64,000 bases of DNA from Paracoccaceae bacterium (GTDB taxonomy: Bacteria > Pseudomonadota > Alphaproteobacteria > Rhodobacterales > Rhodobacteraceae), in contig JAHEJA010000002.1 in assembly GCA_024639125.1 (NCBI GenBank), positions 1 through 64,000 on the forward strand, given 5' to 3'. The first letter of the stretch is position 1; each line of letters opens with the position of its first letter. Position numbers and translations under genes: made by a program. Below the pieces are notes generated by a model. It did not search any database and was not told where the DNA came from. It was given only the letters and a program-made list of their open reading frames with translations. Positions 35,952 to 44,010 of the stretch are shown piece after piece.

Positions 35952-37235
35952 ATGAAAAAAACATTTATTACTGCTGCAGTCGCAGGGCTTTTGGCCGCTG
36001 CTCCAGCTATGGCGGAACTTACGTTCACTGCGCTTAGCTATCGTACCGGACCCTATGCGGCGAACGGCATTCCGTTTGCTGACGGGTACCAAGATTACTT
36101 TACGCTTTTGAACGAACGTGATGGCGGTATTGGTGGCGAAAAGGTCAACCTGTTGGAATGTGAAACTGGCTACAACACTGAAAAAGGTGTTGAATGCTAT
36201 GAAGCAACCAAGGGTCAAGGTGCTTTGGTGTATCAACCATTGTCCACAGGTATCACATATCAGCTGATCCCAAAAGCAACGGCTGATGGCATTCCCGTGC
36301 ATTCAATGGGTTATGGACGGACATCTGCGAAAAACGGCGAAGTTTTCCGCAACATTTTTAACTATCCTGCCAACTATTGGGATGGGGCCTCTGTTGCGAT
36401 CAAGCACCTTTTGGATGTCAATGACGGTAGCCTAGAAGGTAAGAAAATCGCGCTTGTTTACCATAACTCTGCGTACGGCAAAGAACCTATTCGCACGCTG
36501 GAAGAAGCAGCAAAGAAGCATGGATTTGAACTTAGCCTTTTGCCTGTTGATCACCCTGGTCAAGAGCAGAAATCACAGTGGTTGCAAATCCGCCGCGAGA
36601 AGCCTGACTTTGTTCTAATGTGGGGTTGGGGCGTGATGAACCAAGTTGCGATCCAAGAAGCGGTTAACATTCGTTTCCCAATGGAAAACTTTATCGGCAT
36701 TTGGTGGTCTGGTTCTGAAAATGACGTGCTTCCAGCTGGTGATAAAGCGAATGGCTACAAAGCGTTGACATTCCACAATGTCGGCATGGATTTCCCAGTA
36801 TTTGACGACATTCAAAAACATGTTGTGGATTCTGGTAAAGCCGCAGGCGCTGGTGATCAAATTGGGACCGCGCTCTATAACCGTGGTCTCTATGCCGCGA
36901 TGTTGGCGGCAGAAGCTGCAAAAACAGCACAAGAGATCCATGGTGTCGCTGCCATTACGCCTGCGCAAATGCGCGACGGTATGGAAAACCTAGTGATTGA
37001 TGAACCTAAAATGGCGTCTCTTGGGCTTCCCGGTTTTGGTCCTAGCTTTAGTGTGAGCTGTCAAAACCACGGCGGTGACGGAATGGTTGCTGTTTCGCAG
37101 TGGGACGCAAGTGCCAAATCATGGGGCTTGATCACTGAGTTTGCTCAGTCAGACCAAGACATCTTGAACCCGTTGATCGATGAAGATTCAGCAGCTTTTG
37201 CCGCCGAGAACGCGATCACACCTGGTTGTAACTAA
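35952..37235 (+). CDS. LIV-type ABC transporter substrate-binding protein
   Basis: Periplasmic binding protein of 427 residues, longer than ordinary LivK. Signal peptide about residues 1-21 (MKKTFITAA to AMA|ELTF). The start at 35952 follows GGGAGGA; the frame extends upstream to 35907 without need. The mature protein begins like other type I binding proteins (YRTGPYAANGIPFADGY). Cysteines in LLECETG, GVECYE, VSCQNH and near the end (TPGCN) may form disulfides. The ligand is unknown; two CoA-ligase genes in the cluster suggest a carboxylic acid rather than an amino acid. Confidence 0.9.
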   Translation: MKKTFITAAVAGLLAAAPAMAELTFTALSYRTGPYAANGIPFADGYQDYFTLLNERDGGIGGEKVNLLECETGYNTEKGVECYEATKGQGALVYQPLSTGITYQLIPKATADGIPVHSMGYGRTSAKNGEVFRNIFNYPANYWDGASVAIKHLLDVNDGSLEGKKIALVYHNSAYGKEPIRTLEEAAKKHGFELSLLPVDHPGQEQKSQWLQIRREKPDFVLMWGWGVMNQVAIQEAVNIRFPMENFIGIWWSGSENDVLPAGDKANGYKALTFHNVGMDFPVFDDIQKHVVDSGKAAGAGDQIGTALYNRGLYAAMLAAEAAKTAQEIHGVAAITPAQMRDGMENLVIDEPKMASLGLPGFGPSFSVSCQNHGGDGMVAVSQWDASAKSWGLITEFAQSDQDILNPLIDEDSAAFAAENAITPGCN

Positions 37236-37243
37236 AATCAAAA

Positions 37244-37271
37244 GCGCCGGCCCTGTTTCTGGGGCCGGTGC
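37244..37271 (+). promoter_or_regulatory. Intercistronic hairpin between the binding-protein and LivF-like genes
   Basis: Stem GCGCCGGCCC/GGGCCGGTGC (10 bp with one G-T pair, 8-base loop) 8 bases after the binding-protein stop. There is no T-run, so mRNA stabilisation of the highly expressed binding-protein message or partial termination is likely. Confidence 0.6.
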
Positions 37272-37303
37272 GCCACTTTGTTGAATTTGGAAAGACGACG
37301 CCA

Positions 37304-38128
37304 ATGCGAGATGCAGGACATGAACAAGAAACACTTCTTGAAGTGAACAACATCGAAGTGATCTATAATCACGTTATTTTGGTACTGAAAGGCGTGTCTT
37401 TGAAGGTGCCGAAAGGTGGAATTACTGCCCTTCTTGGGGGCAACGGGGCTGGAAAGACGACGACGCTAAAAGCGATTTCCAATCTGTTGCATTCAGAACG
37501 TGGAGAGGTAACAAAAGGTCAAATTGTCTATCGCGGCGATCACATTGCGCATACCGATCCCGCAGATATGGTAAAGCGCGGCGTTATCCAAGTAATGGAA
37601 GGCCGTCATTGTTTTGAACACCTGACGATTGAAGAAAACCTTTTAACAGGGTCCTATACGCGGACCGACGGCAAGGGCGCGATCCAAGCGGATCTGGAAA
37701 TGGTATATAACTATTTCCCACGCTTGAAAGAGCGTCGCCGCAGTCAGGCGGGATATACATCAGGGGGTGAACAACAGATGTGTGCCATTGGGCGCGCATT
37801 GATGAGCCGTCCGGAGACAGTTTTGTTGGACGAGCCCTCTATGGGGTTGGCGCCACAGTTGGTTGAGCAAATTTTTGAAATTGTTAAGTCTGTCAATGAA
37901 AACGAGGGCGTGACCTTTTTGCTTGCCGAGCAAAATACAAATGTAGCATTGCGATATGCGCATTACGGTTACATCCTTGAATCCGGACGCGTGGTTATGG
38001 ATGGTCCCGCGGCTGAACTGAGAGAAAACCCTGATGTAAAGGAGTTTTATCTTGGAATGTCCGACGAAGGTCGCAAGTCATTTCGTGACGTACGTTCGTA
38101 TCGTCGCCGCAAGCGTTGGTTGAGCTGA
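37304..38128 (+). CDS. LivF-like ABC transporter ATP-binding protein
   Basis: Second ATPase of the importer, 274 residues from MRDAGHEQ (GGAAAG site upstream; a GTG at 37268 would start inside the preceding hairpin). Walker A GGNGAGKTT, Q-loop VIQVMEGRHCFEHL, signature TSGGEQQMCAIGRAL, Walker B VLLDEPSMGLAP and switch region LAEQNTNVAL, all as in LivF. Confidence 0.92.
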   Translation: MRDAGHEQETLLEVNNIEVIYNHVILVLKGVSLKVPKGGITALLGGNGAGKTTTLKAISNLLHSERGEVTKGQIVYRGDHIAHTDPADMVKRGVIQVMEGRHCFEHLTIEENLLTGSYTRTDGKGAIQADLEMVYNYFPRLKERRRSQAGYTSGGEQQMCAIGRALMSRPETVLLDEPSMGLAPQLVEQIFEIVKSVNENEGVTFLLAEQNTNVALRYAHYGYILESGRVVMDGPAAELRENPDVKEFYLGMSDEGRKSFRDVRSYRRRKRWLS

Positions 38129-38137
38129 TCTAATTGT

Positions 38138-38155
38138 GCCCTGCTTATGCAGGGC
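38138..38155 (+). terminator. Terminator-like hairpin after the LivF-like gene
   Basis: Stem GCCCTGC/GCAGGGC with TTAT loop just after the stop codon; a second hairpin GGGGC-TATG-GCCCC (38168-38181) follows. There is no T-run, so read-through into the PaaK-like gene is possible. Confidence 0.5.
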
Positions 38156-38183
38156 TCTGGATATCTCGGGGCTATGGCCCCTC

Positions 38184-38210
38184 GGGGTGAGTATTTTCGC
38201 AAAAAGAAAG
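38184..38210 (+). repeat. Dispersed intergenic motif, copy 3
   Basis: GAGTATTTT-CG-CAAAAAGAAAG (38189-38210) after a GGGGT tract, directly upstream of the PaaK-like start and likely supplying its weak AAAGAAAG ribosome binding site. Confidence 0.65.
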
Positions 38211-38220
38211 TCTTAATTTA

Positions 38221-39438
38221 ATGACCTATTTTGATGCTCTTGAAACAAGAAGCGCCGATCAACGTGAGGCTGACTATCAAACTCAGTTGCCACGCCAGAT
38301 TAAGGCCGCACAGAAGCTTTCTGGTTATGCGGATAGTTTGGCAGACGTGACAGCTTCTGCTGTTGTTGATTTGGCGGCATTAGCAGCGTTGCCTATTCTG
38401 CGGAAATCGGACTTGGTCCATCGGCAGAAAAGAGGGGATGCTTTGGGTGGGTTTACGACCCTGGGTGTGTCTGAGTTTGCGCATATATTTCAATCCCCTG
38501 GCCCTATATATGAACCAGGTGGCGCATCGCATGATTGGTGGCGTATTGGGCGATTCCTGCATGCTGTGGGTATTGGGAAAGGTGATATTGTTCAAAACTG
38601 TTTTGGATATCATTTGACCCCAGCCGGGATGATCTTTGAAAATGGGGCGCGTGCGGTTGGTGCTGCGGTGGTTCCTGCGGGCGTCGGGCAAACGGATCTT
38701 CAGGTGCGTGCAGCAGCTGACATTGGATCGACGGCATATGCGGGTACACCAGATTATCTAAAGGTCATTTTAGATAAAGCGGATGAGTTGGGCGAAAAGC
38801 TTTTGATCACGAAGGCGGCAGTTGGGGGCGGTGCTCTGTTTCCATCGCTTCGTCAAGAATATGCAGATCGCGGTATTCAGTGTTTGCAAAACTATGCGAC
38901 CGCAGATCTTGGTAATGTTGCCTATGAAAGTGCCGCTATGGAAGGCATGATTGTAGACGAAGGTGTGATCGTTGAGATTGTTACGCCCGGTACTGGGATC
39001 CCCGTTCCCGAGGGTGAGGTTGGCGAAGTTATCGTTACTTCGCTTAACCCTGATTATCCGCTGATCCGGTTCGCGACCGGCGATCTAAGCGCTTTAATGT
39101 CCGGTGTTTCGCCCTGTGGTCGCACAAACGTTCGCATCAAAGGGTGGATGGGGCGTGCAGATCAAACAACCAAGATCAAAGGTATGTTTGTCCGTCCTGA
39201 GCAAGTCGCCGCACTTGTGGCGAAACATCCGGAAATCACCAAGGCGCGTATTGTGGCAACCCGTGAAGGTGAGTCCGATGTTATGATTGTAAAGCTTGAA
39301 ACACCAGTCACTGACCCTACTCAATATGCCGGTAGCGTTATTGACTGCCTCAAGCTTAAAGGCAACATCGAGTTATGTTCCATTGGATCGCTTCCCAAGG
39401 ATGGTCTTGTGATCGAAGATCAGCGGAAATACGACTAG
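38221..39438 (+). CDS. PaaK-like (phenylacetate-CoA ligase family) protein with an altered nucleotide loop
   Basis: A 405-residue member of the PaaK branch of adenylate-forming enzymes. The body aligns by eye (HAVGIGKGDIVQNCFGYHLTP, AGVGQTDLQ, AGTPDYLKVIL, YPLIRFATGDLSAL, GWMGRADQTTKIKGMFVRP). However, the place of the usual SSGTTGKP loop is occupied by FQSPGPIYEPGG, so ATP handling may differ or the protein may not be a standard ligase. It ends the LIV-type cluster and may process the product of the first ligase. The ribosome binding site is weak. Confidence 0.82.
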   Translation: MTYFDALETRSADQREADYQTQLPRQIKAAQKLSGYADSLADVTASAVVDLAALAALPILRKSDLVHRQKRGDALGGFTTLGVSEFAHIFQSPGPIYEPGGASHDWWRIGRFLHAVGIGKGDIVQNCFGYHLTPAGMIFENGARAVGAAVVPAGVGQTDLQVRAAADIGSTAYAGTPDYLKVILDKADELGEKLLITKAAVGGGALFPSLRQEYADRGIQCLQNYATADLGNVAYESAAMEGMIVDEGVIVEIVTPGTGIPVPEGEVGEVIVTSLNPDYPLIRFATGDLSALMSGVSPCGRTNVRIKGWMGRADQTTKIKGMFVRPEQVAALVAKHPEITKARIVATREGESDVMIVKLETPVTDPTQYAGSVIDCLKLKGNIELCSIGSLPKDGLVIEDQRKYD

Positions 39439-39440
39439 GT

Positions 39441-39468
39441 CTTCATCTTTGTAAAAATACTCAGGGGG
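39441..39468 (-). repeat. Dispersed intergenic motif, copy 4 (reverse)
   Basis: On the minus strand: CCCCCT-GAGTATTTTTA then CAAAGATGAAG, a variant of the same motif. It lies between the convergent ends of the PaaK-like gene and the D-amino-acid dehydrogenase gene. Confidence 0.55.
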
Positions 39469-39469
39469 T

Positions 39470-39487
39470 TTGGGGGCTTGCCCCCAA
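39470..39487. terminator. Hairpin between convergent PaaK-like and dadA-like genes
   Basis: Stem TTGGGGG/CCCCCAA with CTTG loop. It may serve either gene; T-runs are short on both strands. Confidence 0.5.
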
Positions 39488-39500
39488 TCACATTGCCTGA

Positions 39501-40751
39501 TCATGAAATATAGCGGTGAGGATCGTAAGGGGACAAGTCATAGTTGCTTGGCTGATCGTCAATCATTTGCGCAATTAATCGTCCTGTTTTGGGACCAGCG
39601 GTCAACCCAATGTGCTGATGGCCAAAGCCTGTGTAAATCCCAGAACGGCTCAGCTCGCCGATAAGCGGTAGGCTGTCTGGAGTTGACGGCCGAAATCCCA
39701 TCCATTCCTCTGTGCTGGAATAGGTCAGGTTGGGGAAAGCTTCTTTTGCAAATTTGTGGATCAGCTTGATTGGGCCTGCTGATGCTTTGGCCTTGATGCC
39801 ACCAAGTTCGACTGTGCCTGCGCAGCGCAGACCCATTTCCATCGGTGTCACTCCAAATTTTCCGGTCGTCATCATCATAGGGTTCTTGGGCATGATCGAT
39901 GGATTTTTGAAAATAACGTGATAACCACGCTCTGTTTCCAAAGGAACAGAGAGACCCAGTTTTTGCATAACGTCTTTTGACCAAATGCCCGACGTAATCA
40001 CCGCTTTGGCGCAATCTATCGACCCTTGCGACGTGTGCACTTGGGTTACGTGACCCTTTTCCTTTGTGAAATCTTGGAATTCAGCCTGTAGAAATGTGCC
40101 GCCTTGAGTTTCAAAATATTTTGCCAACTCAGTTATATATTGACCGGGATTTAGGATGTGGCCTTGTCCCTCTAGGACGGCCAAGCATTGGATGGCGGAG
40201 CCAAGGATTGGTTCTTCTTCTCGGACCGCTTGGCCTGTGATCATCGTGGGAACAAAGCCTGCGTCGCGTTTAAGCGCCCAGCCATATCCGTCCTTTTGGA
40301 AATGCGCCAGTGAACGATAAGCATAACTTAGTTTACTATCCGCAACCCATTTTTCCATCGGTGTGCCGCGCACCAAAGATTTATGCTGATCCACGGAGTC
40401 GGTCAAAAGTGGGACCAAAGCATTTACGATAGCGCGCGTTTTGGCGTCTGTTGCATTTGCCATATAACGCGCAAGCCACGGGATCATCTTGGGGAAATAG
40501 CTCCATTGCATAAACAGTGGGCTATTCGGATCCAAAAGATATTTGGGCGCATCACGCCATAGGCTTGGCGTGGTCACAGGAACCAAGGCCCATTGCGCCA
40601 AAAGCCCTGCGTTCCCAAAAGACGCGGCCATTCCAGGTTTGTCGCGATCAATCAAGATCACTTTATGTCCGCTGCGTTGCAGCCAGATAGCAGTCGACAC
40701 ACCGCAGATTCCGGCGCCAATCACCACAATAGGTTTATCAAAACTCGGCAT
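39501..40751 (-). CDS. FAD-dependent D-amino-acid dehydrogenase-like oxidoreductase
   Basis: DadA-type flavoenzyme of 416 residues that oxidatively deaminates D-amino acids. The N-terminal FAD motif is VVIGAGICGVSTAIWL with the acidic end LIDRD; the C-terminal part has WMGFRPSTPDSLPLIG and GFGHQHIGLTAGP, both typical of DadA. A GAGGA ribosome binding site precedes the ATG. It lies 11 bases downstream of the VOC protein gene on the same strand, so they are likely co-transcribed. Related glycine or sarcosine oxidases are an alternative. Confidence 0.9.
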   Translation of the reverse strand: MPSFDKPIVVIGAGICGVSTAIWLQRSGHKVILIDRDKPGMAASFGNAGLLAQWALVPVTTPSLWRDAPKYLLDPNSPLFMQWSYFPKMIPWLARYMANATDAKTRAIVNALVPLLTDSVDQHKSLVRGTPMEKWVADSKLSYAYRSLAHFQKDGYGWALKRDAGFVPTMITGQAVREEEPILGSAIQCLAVLEGQGHILNPGQYITELAKYFETQGGTFLQAEFQDFTKEKGHVTQVHTSQGSIDCAKAVITSGIWSKDVMQKLGLSVPLETERGYHVIFKNPSIMPKNPMMMTTGKFGVTPMEMGLRCAGTVELGGIKAKASAGPIKLIHKFAKEAFPNLTYSSTEEWMGFRPSTPDSLPLIGELSRSGIYTGFGHQHIGLTAGPKTGRLIAQMIDDQPSNYDLSPYDPHRYIS

Positions 40752-40762
40752 AGGTCCTCGAT

Positions 40763-41161
40763 TTATTTGGGCATTTCCTGAAGGAATGCGAACAGTTCCC
40801 AGATATGACCATTTATATCGCGAAAAGCTTTTCCATACATAAACGCGTCTGAATCAGGGCTAGGTTTTGTGGTGTCCGTTGCCCCTGCGGCTATTGCTTT
40901 GTGAAAGAAATCATCAACAGCCTGAGGGGTATCAAACGACATTGCGACCAGATGGTTGATCGCATTGCGATCAATTGGCGCATTTGTGAATTCTATGAAC
41001 CGGCTGTCTTCGAGCAACATAACGAATGTGGTGTCATTCAGTTTACAGTTTGTGGTCCTGTCATCTGCATAATGGGGGTTCTTTTCCAATCCCAAAGCAC
41101 CAAAGAAGTCATCGGTTTTTTTGACATCGTGAATAGGGAGATTGATAAACGTGGCTTTCAT
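40763..41161 (-). CDS. VOC/glyoxalase-like family protein
   Basis: A 132-residue vicinal-oxygen-chelate fold protein of the lactoylglutathione-lyase-related group. The two beta-alpha-beta-beta-beta units start at TFINLPIHDVKKTDDFF and VAMSFDTPQAVDDFF; the tail FRDINGHIWELF is typical. The start MKATFIN at 41161 is chosen; the longer frame to 41221 has no support. Metal ligands are only partly conserved, so activity is uncertain. It precedes the dadA-like gene. Confidence 0.85.
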   Translation of the reverse strand: MKATFINLPIHDVKKTDDFFGALGLEKNPHYADDRTTNCKLNDTTFVMLLEDSRFIEFTNAPIDRNAINHLVAMSFDTPQAVDDFFHKAIAAGATDTTKPSPDSDAFMYGKAFRDINGHIWELFAFLQEMPK

Positions 41162-41296
41162 GATCAACAGTCCAAGCTGATTGGTTGTGCCGACGCTATT
41201 GTGCATTTCTGGGGCCGTCAATTGCGATTTGATGTGTTGATATATCCCCTTGTTTCTTTTAGGGAGCAGACTTTGTTTTTAGGGTAGGATATTCTG

Positions 41297-42550
41297 ATGT
41301 CTGATTGGCTCGCGATTGATTTTGGTACATCGAATACGGCAGCGGCCTATTTTCATGACGGTCAAGCGCATCAAATTCAACTTGAAGCAGACAAAGAAAC
41401 CATTCCGACAGCGGTATTTTTTCCACAGCGTTCAGGGCGTATGGAGATCGGTGCTGTTGCCAATGCGGCATTGATCGAAGGGGACGAAGGGCGCTATATG
41501 CGTGCTTTGAAAAGCGTGCTTGGCACCAATTTGATGTCCGAACAGCGTCTGTTAGGCGGTCGTCGGTTGGATTTTTATGATGTTATTTCGGCCTTTTTAG
41601 GATCAGTTAAATCCCGCGCAGAGGCGGCGACGGGTCGGACGTTTGTTCATGCACTGTCTGGGCGCCCCGTGCGATTTCATTCGAAACATCCAGAGCGCAA
41701 CGATCAGGCGCTGGCTGATCTGACGGAATGCTACATGCGAGCGGGCTTTAAAGCGGTGAACTTTTGCCCCGAACCAGAAGCTGCGGCATTAAGCTTGGGA
41801 CATCGATTGGAAAATGGGCGATATGGTTTGGTCGTTGATATCGGTGGGGGGACTTCGGATTTCACAGTGTTCAAAGCTGGAACCGAGATCGATATTATAA
41901 CGTCCTTTGGTGTCCGGATCGGGGGAACCGATTTTGACCGCGTCCTAAGTTATTCCCAAATCATGCCGCACTTTGGACGGGGGCAGCGATTAACGCGGCT
42001 CATGGCCCAAGATACTTTGATTGCGCCAAACTATATTTTCCATGATCTTAGTACTTGGGAAAAAATCCCGTTTGTTTACGACCCTGCATCGTTGAAATTG
42101 GCCAAAGAGTTGATGCGCGATGCTGTAGAGCCATCAAAATTTGCACGCTTGGTCGACGTCATTGAATATCAATACGGACACGAATTGGCCTTTGCCGTAG
42201 AAGACGCAAAAATAGCCTGTAACGCAGAGCAGGGGCCGTATCGAGCGCCGTTGAATTTCCTGTCTGATCCCATATTGGCACGCATTACCTATGATGATTT
42301 CCTGACCGAAGTTGACGGGTTCAAGCAAGAGCTGCAAGACGCCATGCGCATAACCATAGACCAGGCTGGCTTAACCCCAGATCAGGTGCAGGATATCGTT
42401 TTGGTTGGGGGATCTAGCTTGATGGGCTTTGTTATAGATGCCATCAATCTTGTTTTTAATGCGCCCCGAATACATCAGGACGCAATTTTCACAGCCATCG
42501 TTGATGGTCTTGCCTTGCGATCAGCGCGGATTGATCACAGCAAAAACTGA
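41297..42550 (+). CDS. Hsp70 family protein, YegD-like
   Basis: Actin/Hsp70-fold ATPase of 417 residues. Phosphate 1 motif AIDFGTSNTAAA at the N-terminus, phosphate 2 VVDIGGGTSDFTVF and the adenosine motif IVLVGGSSLMGFV are intact. The substrate-binding domain of DnaK is absent, as in YegD. The function is unknown, possibly a specialised chaperone. Its 3' end overlaps the convergent metallo-hydrolase gene by 16 bases. Confidence 0.9.
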   Translation: MSDWLAIDFGTSNTAAAYFHDGQAHQIQLEADKETIPTAVFFPQRSGRMEIGAVANAALIEGDEGRYMRALKSVLGTNLMSEQRLLGGRRLDFYDVISAFLGSVKSRAEAATGRTFVHALSGRPVRFHSKHPERNDQALADLTECYMRAGFKAVNFCPEPEAAALSLGHRLENGRYGLVVDIGGGTSDFTVFKAGTEIDIITSFGVRIGGTDFDRVLSYSQIMPHFGRGQRLTRLMAQDTLIAPNYIFHDLSTWEKIPFVYDPASLKLAKELMRDAVEPSKFARLVDVIEYQYGHELAFAVEDAKIACNAEQGPYRAPLNFLSDPILARITYDDFLTEVDGFKQELQDAMRITIDQAGLTPDQVQDIVLVGGSSLMGFVIDAINLVFNAPRIHQDAIFTAIVDGLALRSARIDHSKN

Positions 42551-43452
42551 TAGCTTTCTGGAACATAATGGAACCCGTTATCGCGGGTTTCGACATAGCC
42601 CAAACCAGGCCATGGCATGTGATACCCGACAAACGGGATCTTGTCGGTTGCCAACATACCCAAAAGAGTCCGGCGGGTTTTTGCGGCGGCTTCGCGGTCG
42701 CGATCAAAGCGGACTTCCCAGTCTGGATGTGCCAAAGACCAGATATAATGGTTGACGAAATCGCCACCCAAGAATAGCTGCTTGCCTTGGCTTTGCAGCA
42801 TATAACCCATGTGACCGACTGTGTGACCAAAGGCTTCGACTGCGGTGATCCCTGTGGCAACATCTTGGTCAGGATCAATCATATTCAATTCGTCTTCGAG
42901 AGGGCGGATTTTGGCTTCGAAATTATTGTCGCCTGAGAAATCCCAATCTTCGAATTCTGCATTGCCACAGTAATATGTCGCATTTTCAAACGTGCGACCC
43001 ATGTCCGTGTACAAGCCGCCAATGTGATCCCCGTGGAAATGGGTCAAAACCACTTTGTCGATTTGATCGGCTGAATAACCCGCGGCTTCCAAAGCTGAAA
43101 CAGTGCCATTTGGCTCTTGGCCTGTGTCGAACAATACCAGCTCGGAGCCGGTGTTAACCACAGTTGGCGTATAGAACATCTGGAATTTATCAGTCGGAAT
43201 ATTGGCAGCACTAGACGCAGCGGCAAAATCTTCTTTGCTGGCGTTTAGGCCAAAAATTGACTGGGGATCATTTTCGATTGTCATCGTGTTGGCAAGGATT
43301 GTCGTGACTTCGAAATCACCAAGCATAAAGCGACGGTGACGCGCCATTGACGTGCCAAGCATAGGGGCGGCAGCTTGGACTGCGCTGCCTGCCATCAAAG
43401 CAGCAGAACCAGCAAGAAAACTGCGACGTTTCAAAATGAAAGGTGATTTCAT
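42535..43452 (-). CDS. Tat-exported metallo-beta-lactamase-fold hydrolase
   Basis: Periplasmic MBL-fold hydrolase of 305 residues. The N-terminus carries a twin-arginine signal (KRRSFLAGSAALMAG), and the metal motif HFHGDH lies in VVLTHFHGDHIGG with downstream His in AFGHTVGHMG and Asp in FLGGDFVNH. The start MKSPFIL at 43452 is chosen because it places RR near residue 10. Possible roles include lactonase or other ester hydrolysis; the sequence does not tell. The end overlaps the Hsp70-like gene on the opposite strand. Confidence 0.9.
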   Translation of the reverse strand: MKSPFILKRRSFLAGSAALMAGSAVQAAAPMLGTSMARHRRFMLGDFEVTTILANTMTIENDPQSIFGLNASKEDFAAASSAANIPTDKFQMFYTPTVVNTGSELVLFDTGQEPNGTVSALEAAGYSADQIDKVVLTHFHGDHIGGLYTDMGRTFENATYYCGNAEFEDWDFSGDNNFEAKIRPLEDELNMIDPDQDVATGITAVEAFGHTVGHMGYMLQSQGKQLFLGGDFVNHYIWSLAHPDWEVRFDRDREAAAKTRRTLLGMLATDKIPFVGYHMPWPGLGYVETRDNGFHYVPESYQFLL

Positions 43453-43518
43453 AGTATCCTCCCTTAAAATGGATGTGCGCACCTTAACTTAGTCTGTTTG
43501 GTTAATAAATAAAGAAAT

Positions 43519-43953
43519 GTGAATATGATGCAAAATAAAACCACTGCGACTGCGCAAAATGTGACTGAATTTATCGCCGCTATTAAGCATCCTCAAAAAC
43601 GCGCGGATGCCCAGGCGTTGGATCAAATATTTCGCACCGCCACGGGGTTCGACCCTGTTATGTGGGGCCCAAGTATCATTGGTTACGGCGCTTATCATTA
43701 CCGCTATGCTTCGGGTCGCGAAGGTGATTTTTTGGCCACTGGGTTTTCACCGCGCAAAGCAAATTTTTCGGTGTACATCATGCCAGGCTACGCAGATTTT
43801 AGTGATATTTTGATGGATTTAGGAAAGCATAAGCTGGGGAAATCCTGTCTATATTTTAACAAACTTGCGGATATAAATCCCGTCAGTTTGGATCGGCTTA
43901 TTCGCGCAGGCCTTGCCAATTTAAATCAAATTTGGCCTGTGCGTGAAAAATAG
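43519..43953 (+). CDS. DUF1801 family protein
   Basis: A 144-residue soluble protein of the YdhG/DUF1801 type. Recognisable segments are the ALDQIFRTATGFDPVMWGPSIIGYG start, the FSPRKANFSVYI strand and LGKHKLGKSCLYF. The function is unknown. It has a methionine-rich start (MNMMQNK), with ATG at 43519 or 43525 both possible. It is divergent from the Tat hydrolase and lies upstream of gltX. Confidence 0.88.
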   Translation: MNMMQNKTTATAQNVTEFIAAIKHPQKRADAQALDQIFRTATGFDPVMWGPSIIGYGAYHYRYASGREGDFLATGFSPRKANFSVYIMPGYADFSDILMDLGKHKLGKSCLYFNKLADINPVSLDRLIRAGLANLNQIWPVREK

Positions 43954-44010
43954 GCACTTACTGGACAATTCGCTGATCTTGTGAGAAAGGAACCTCAACA
44001 GGAGACTCTG

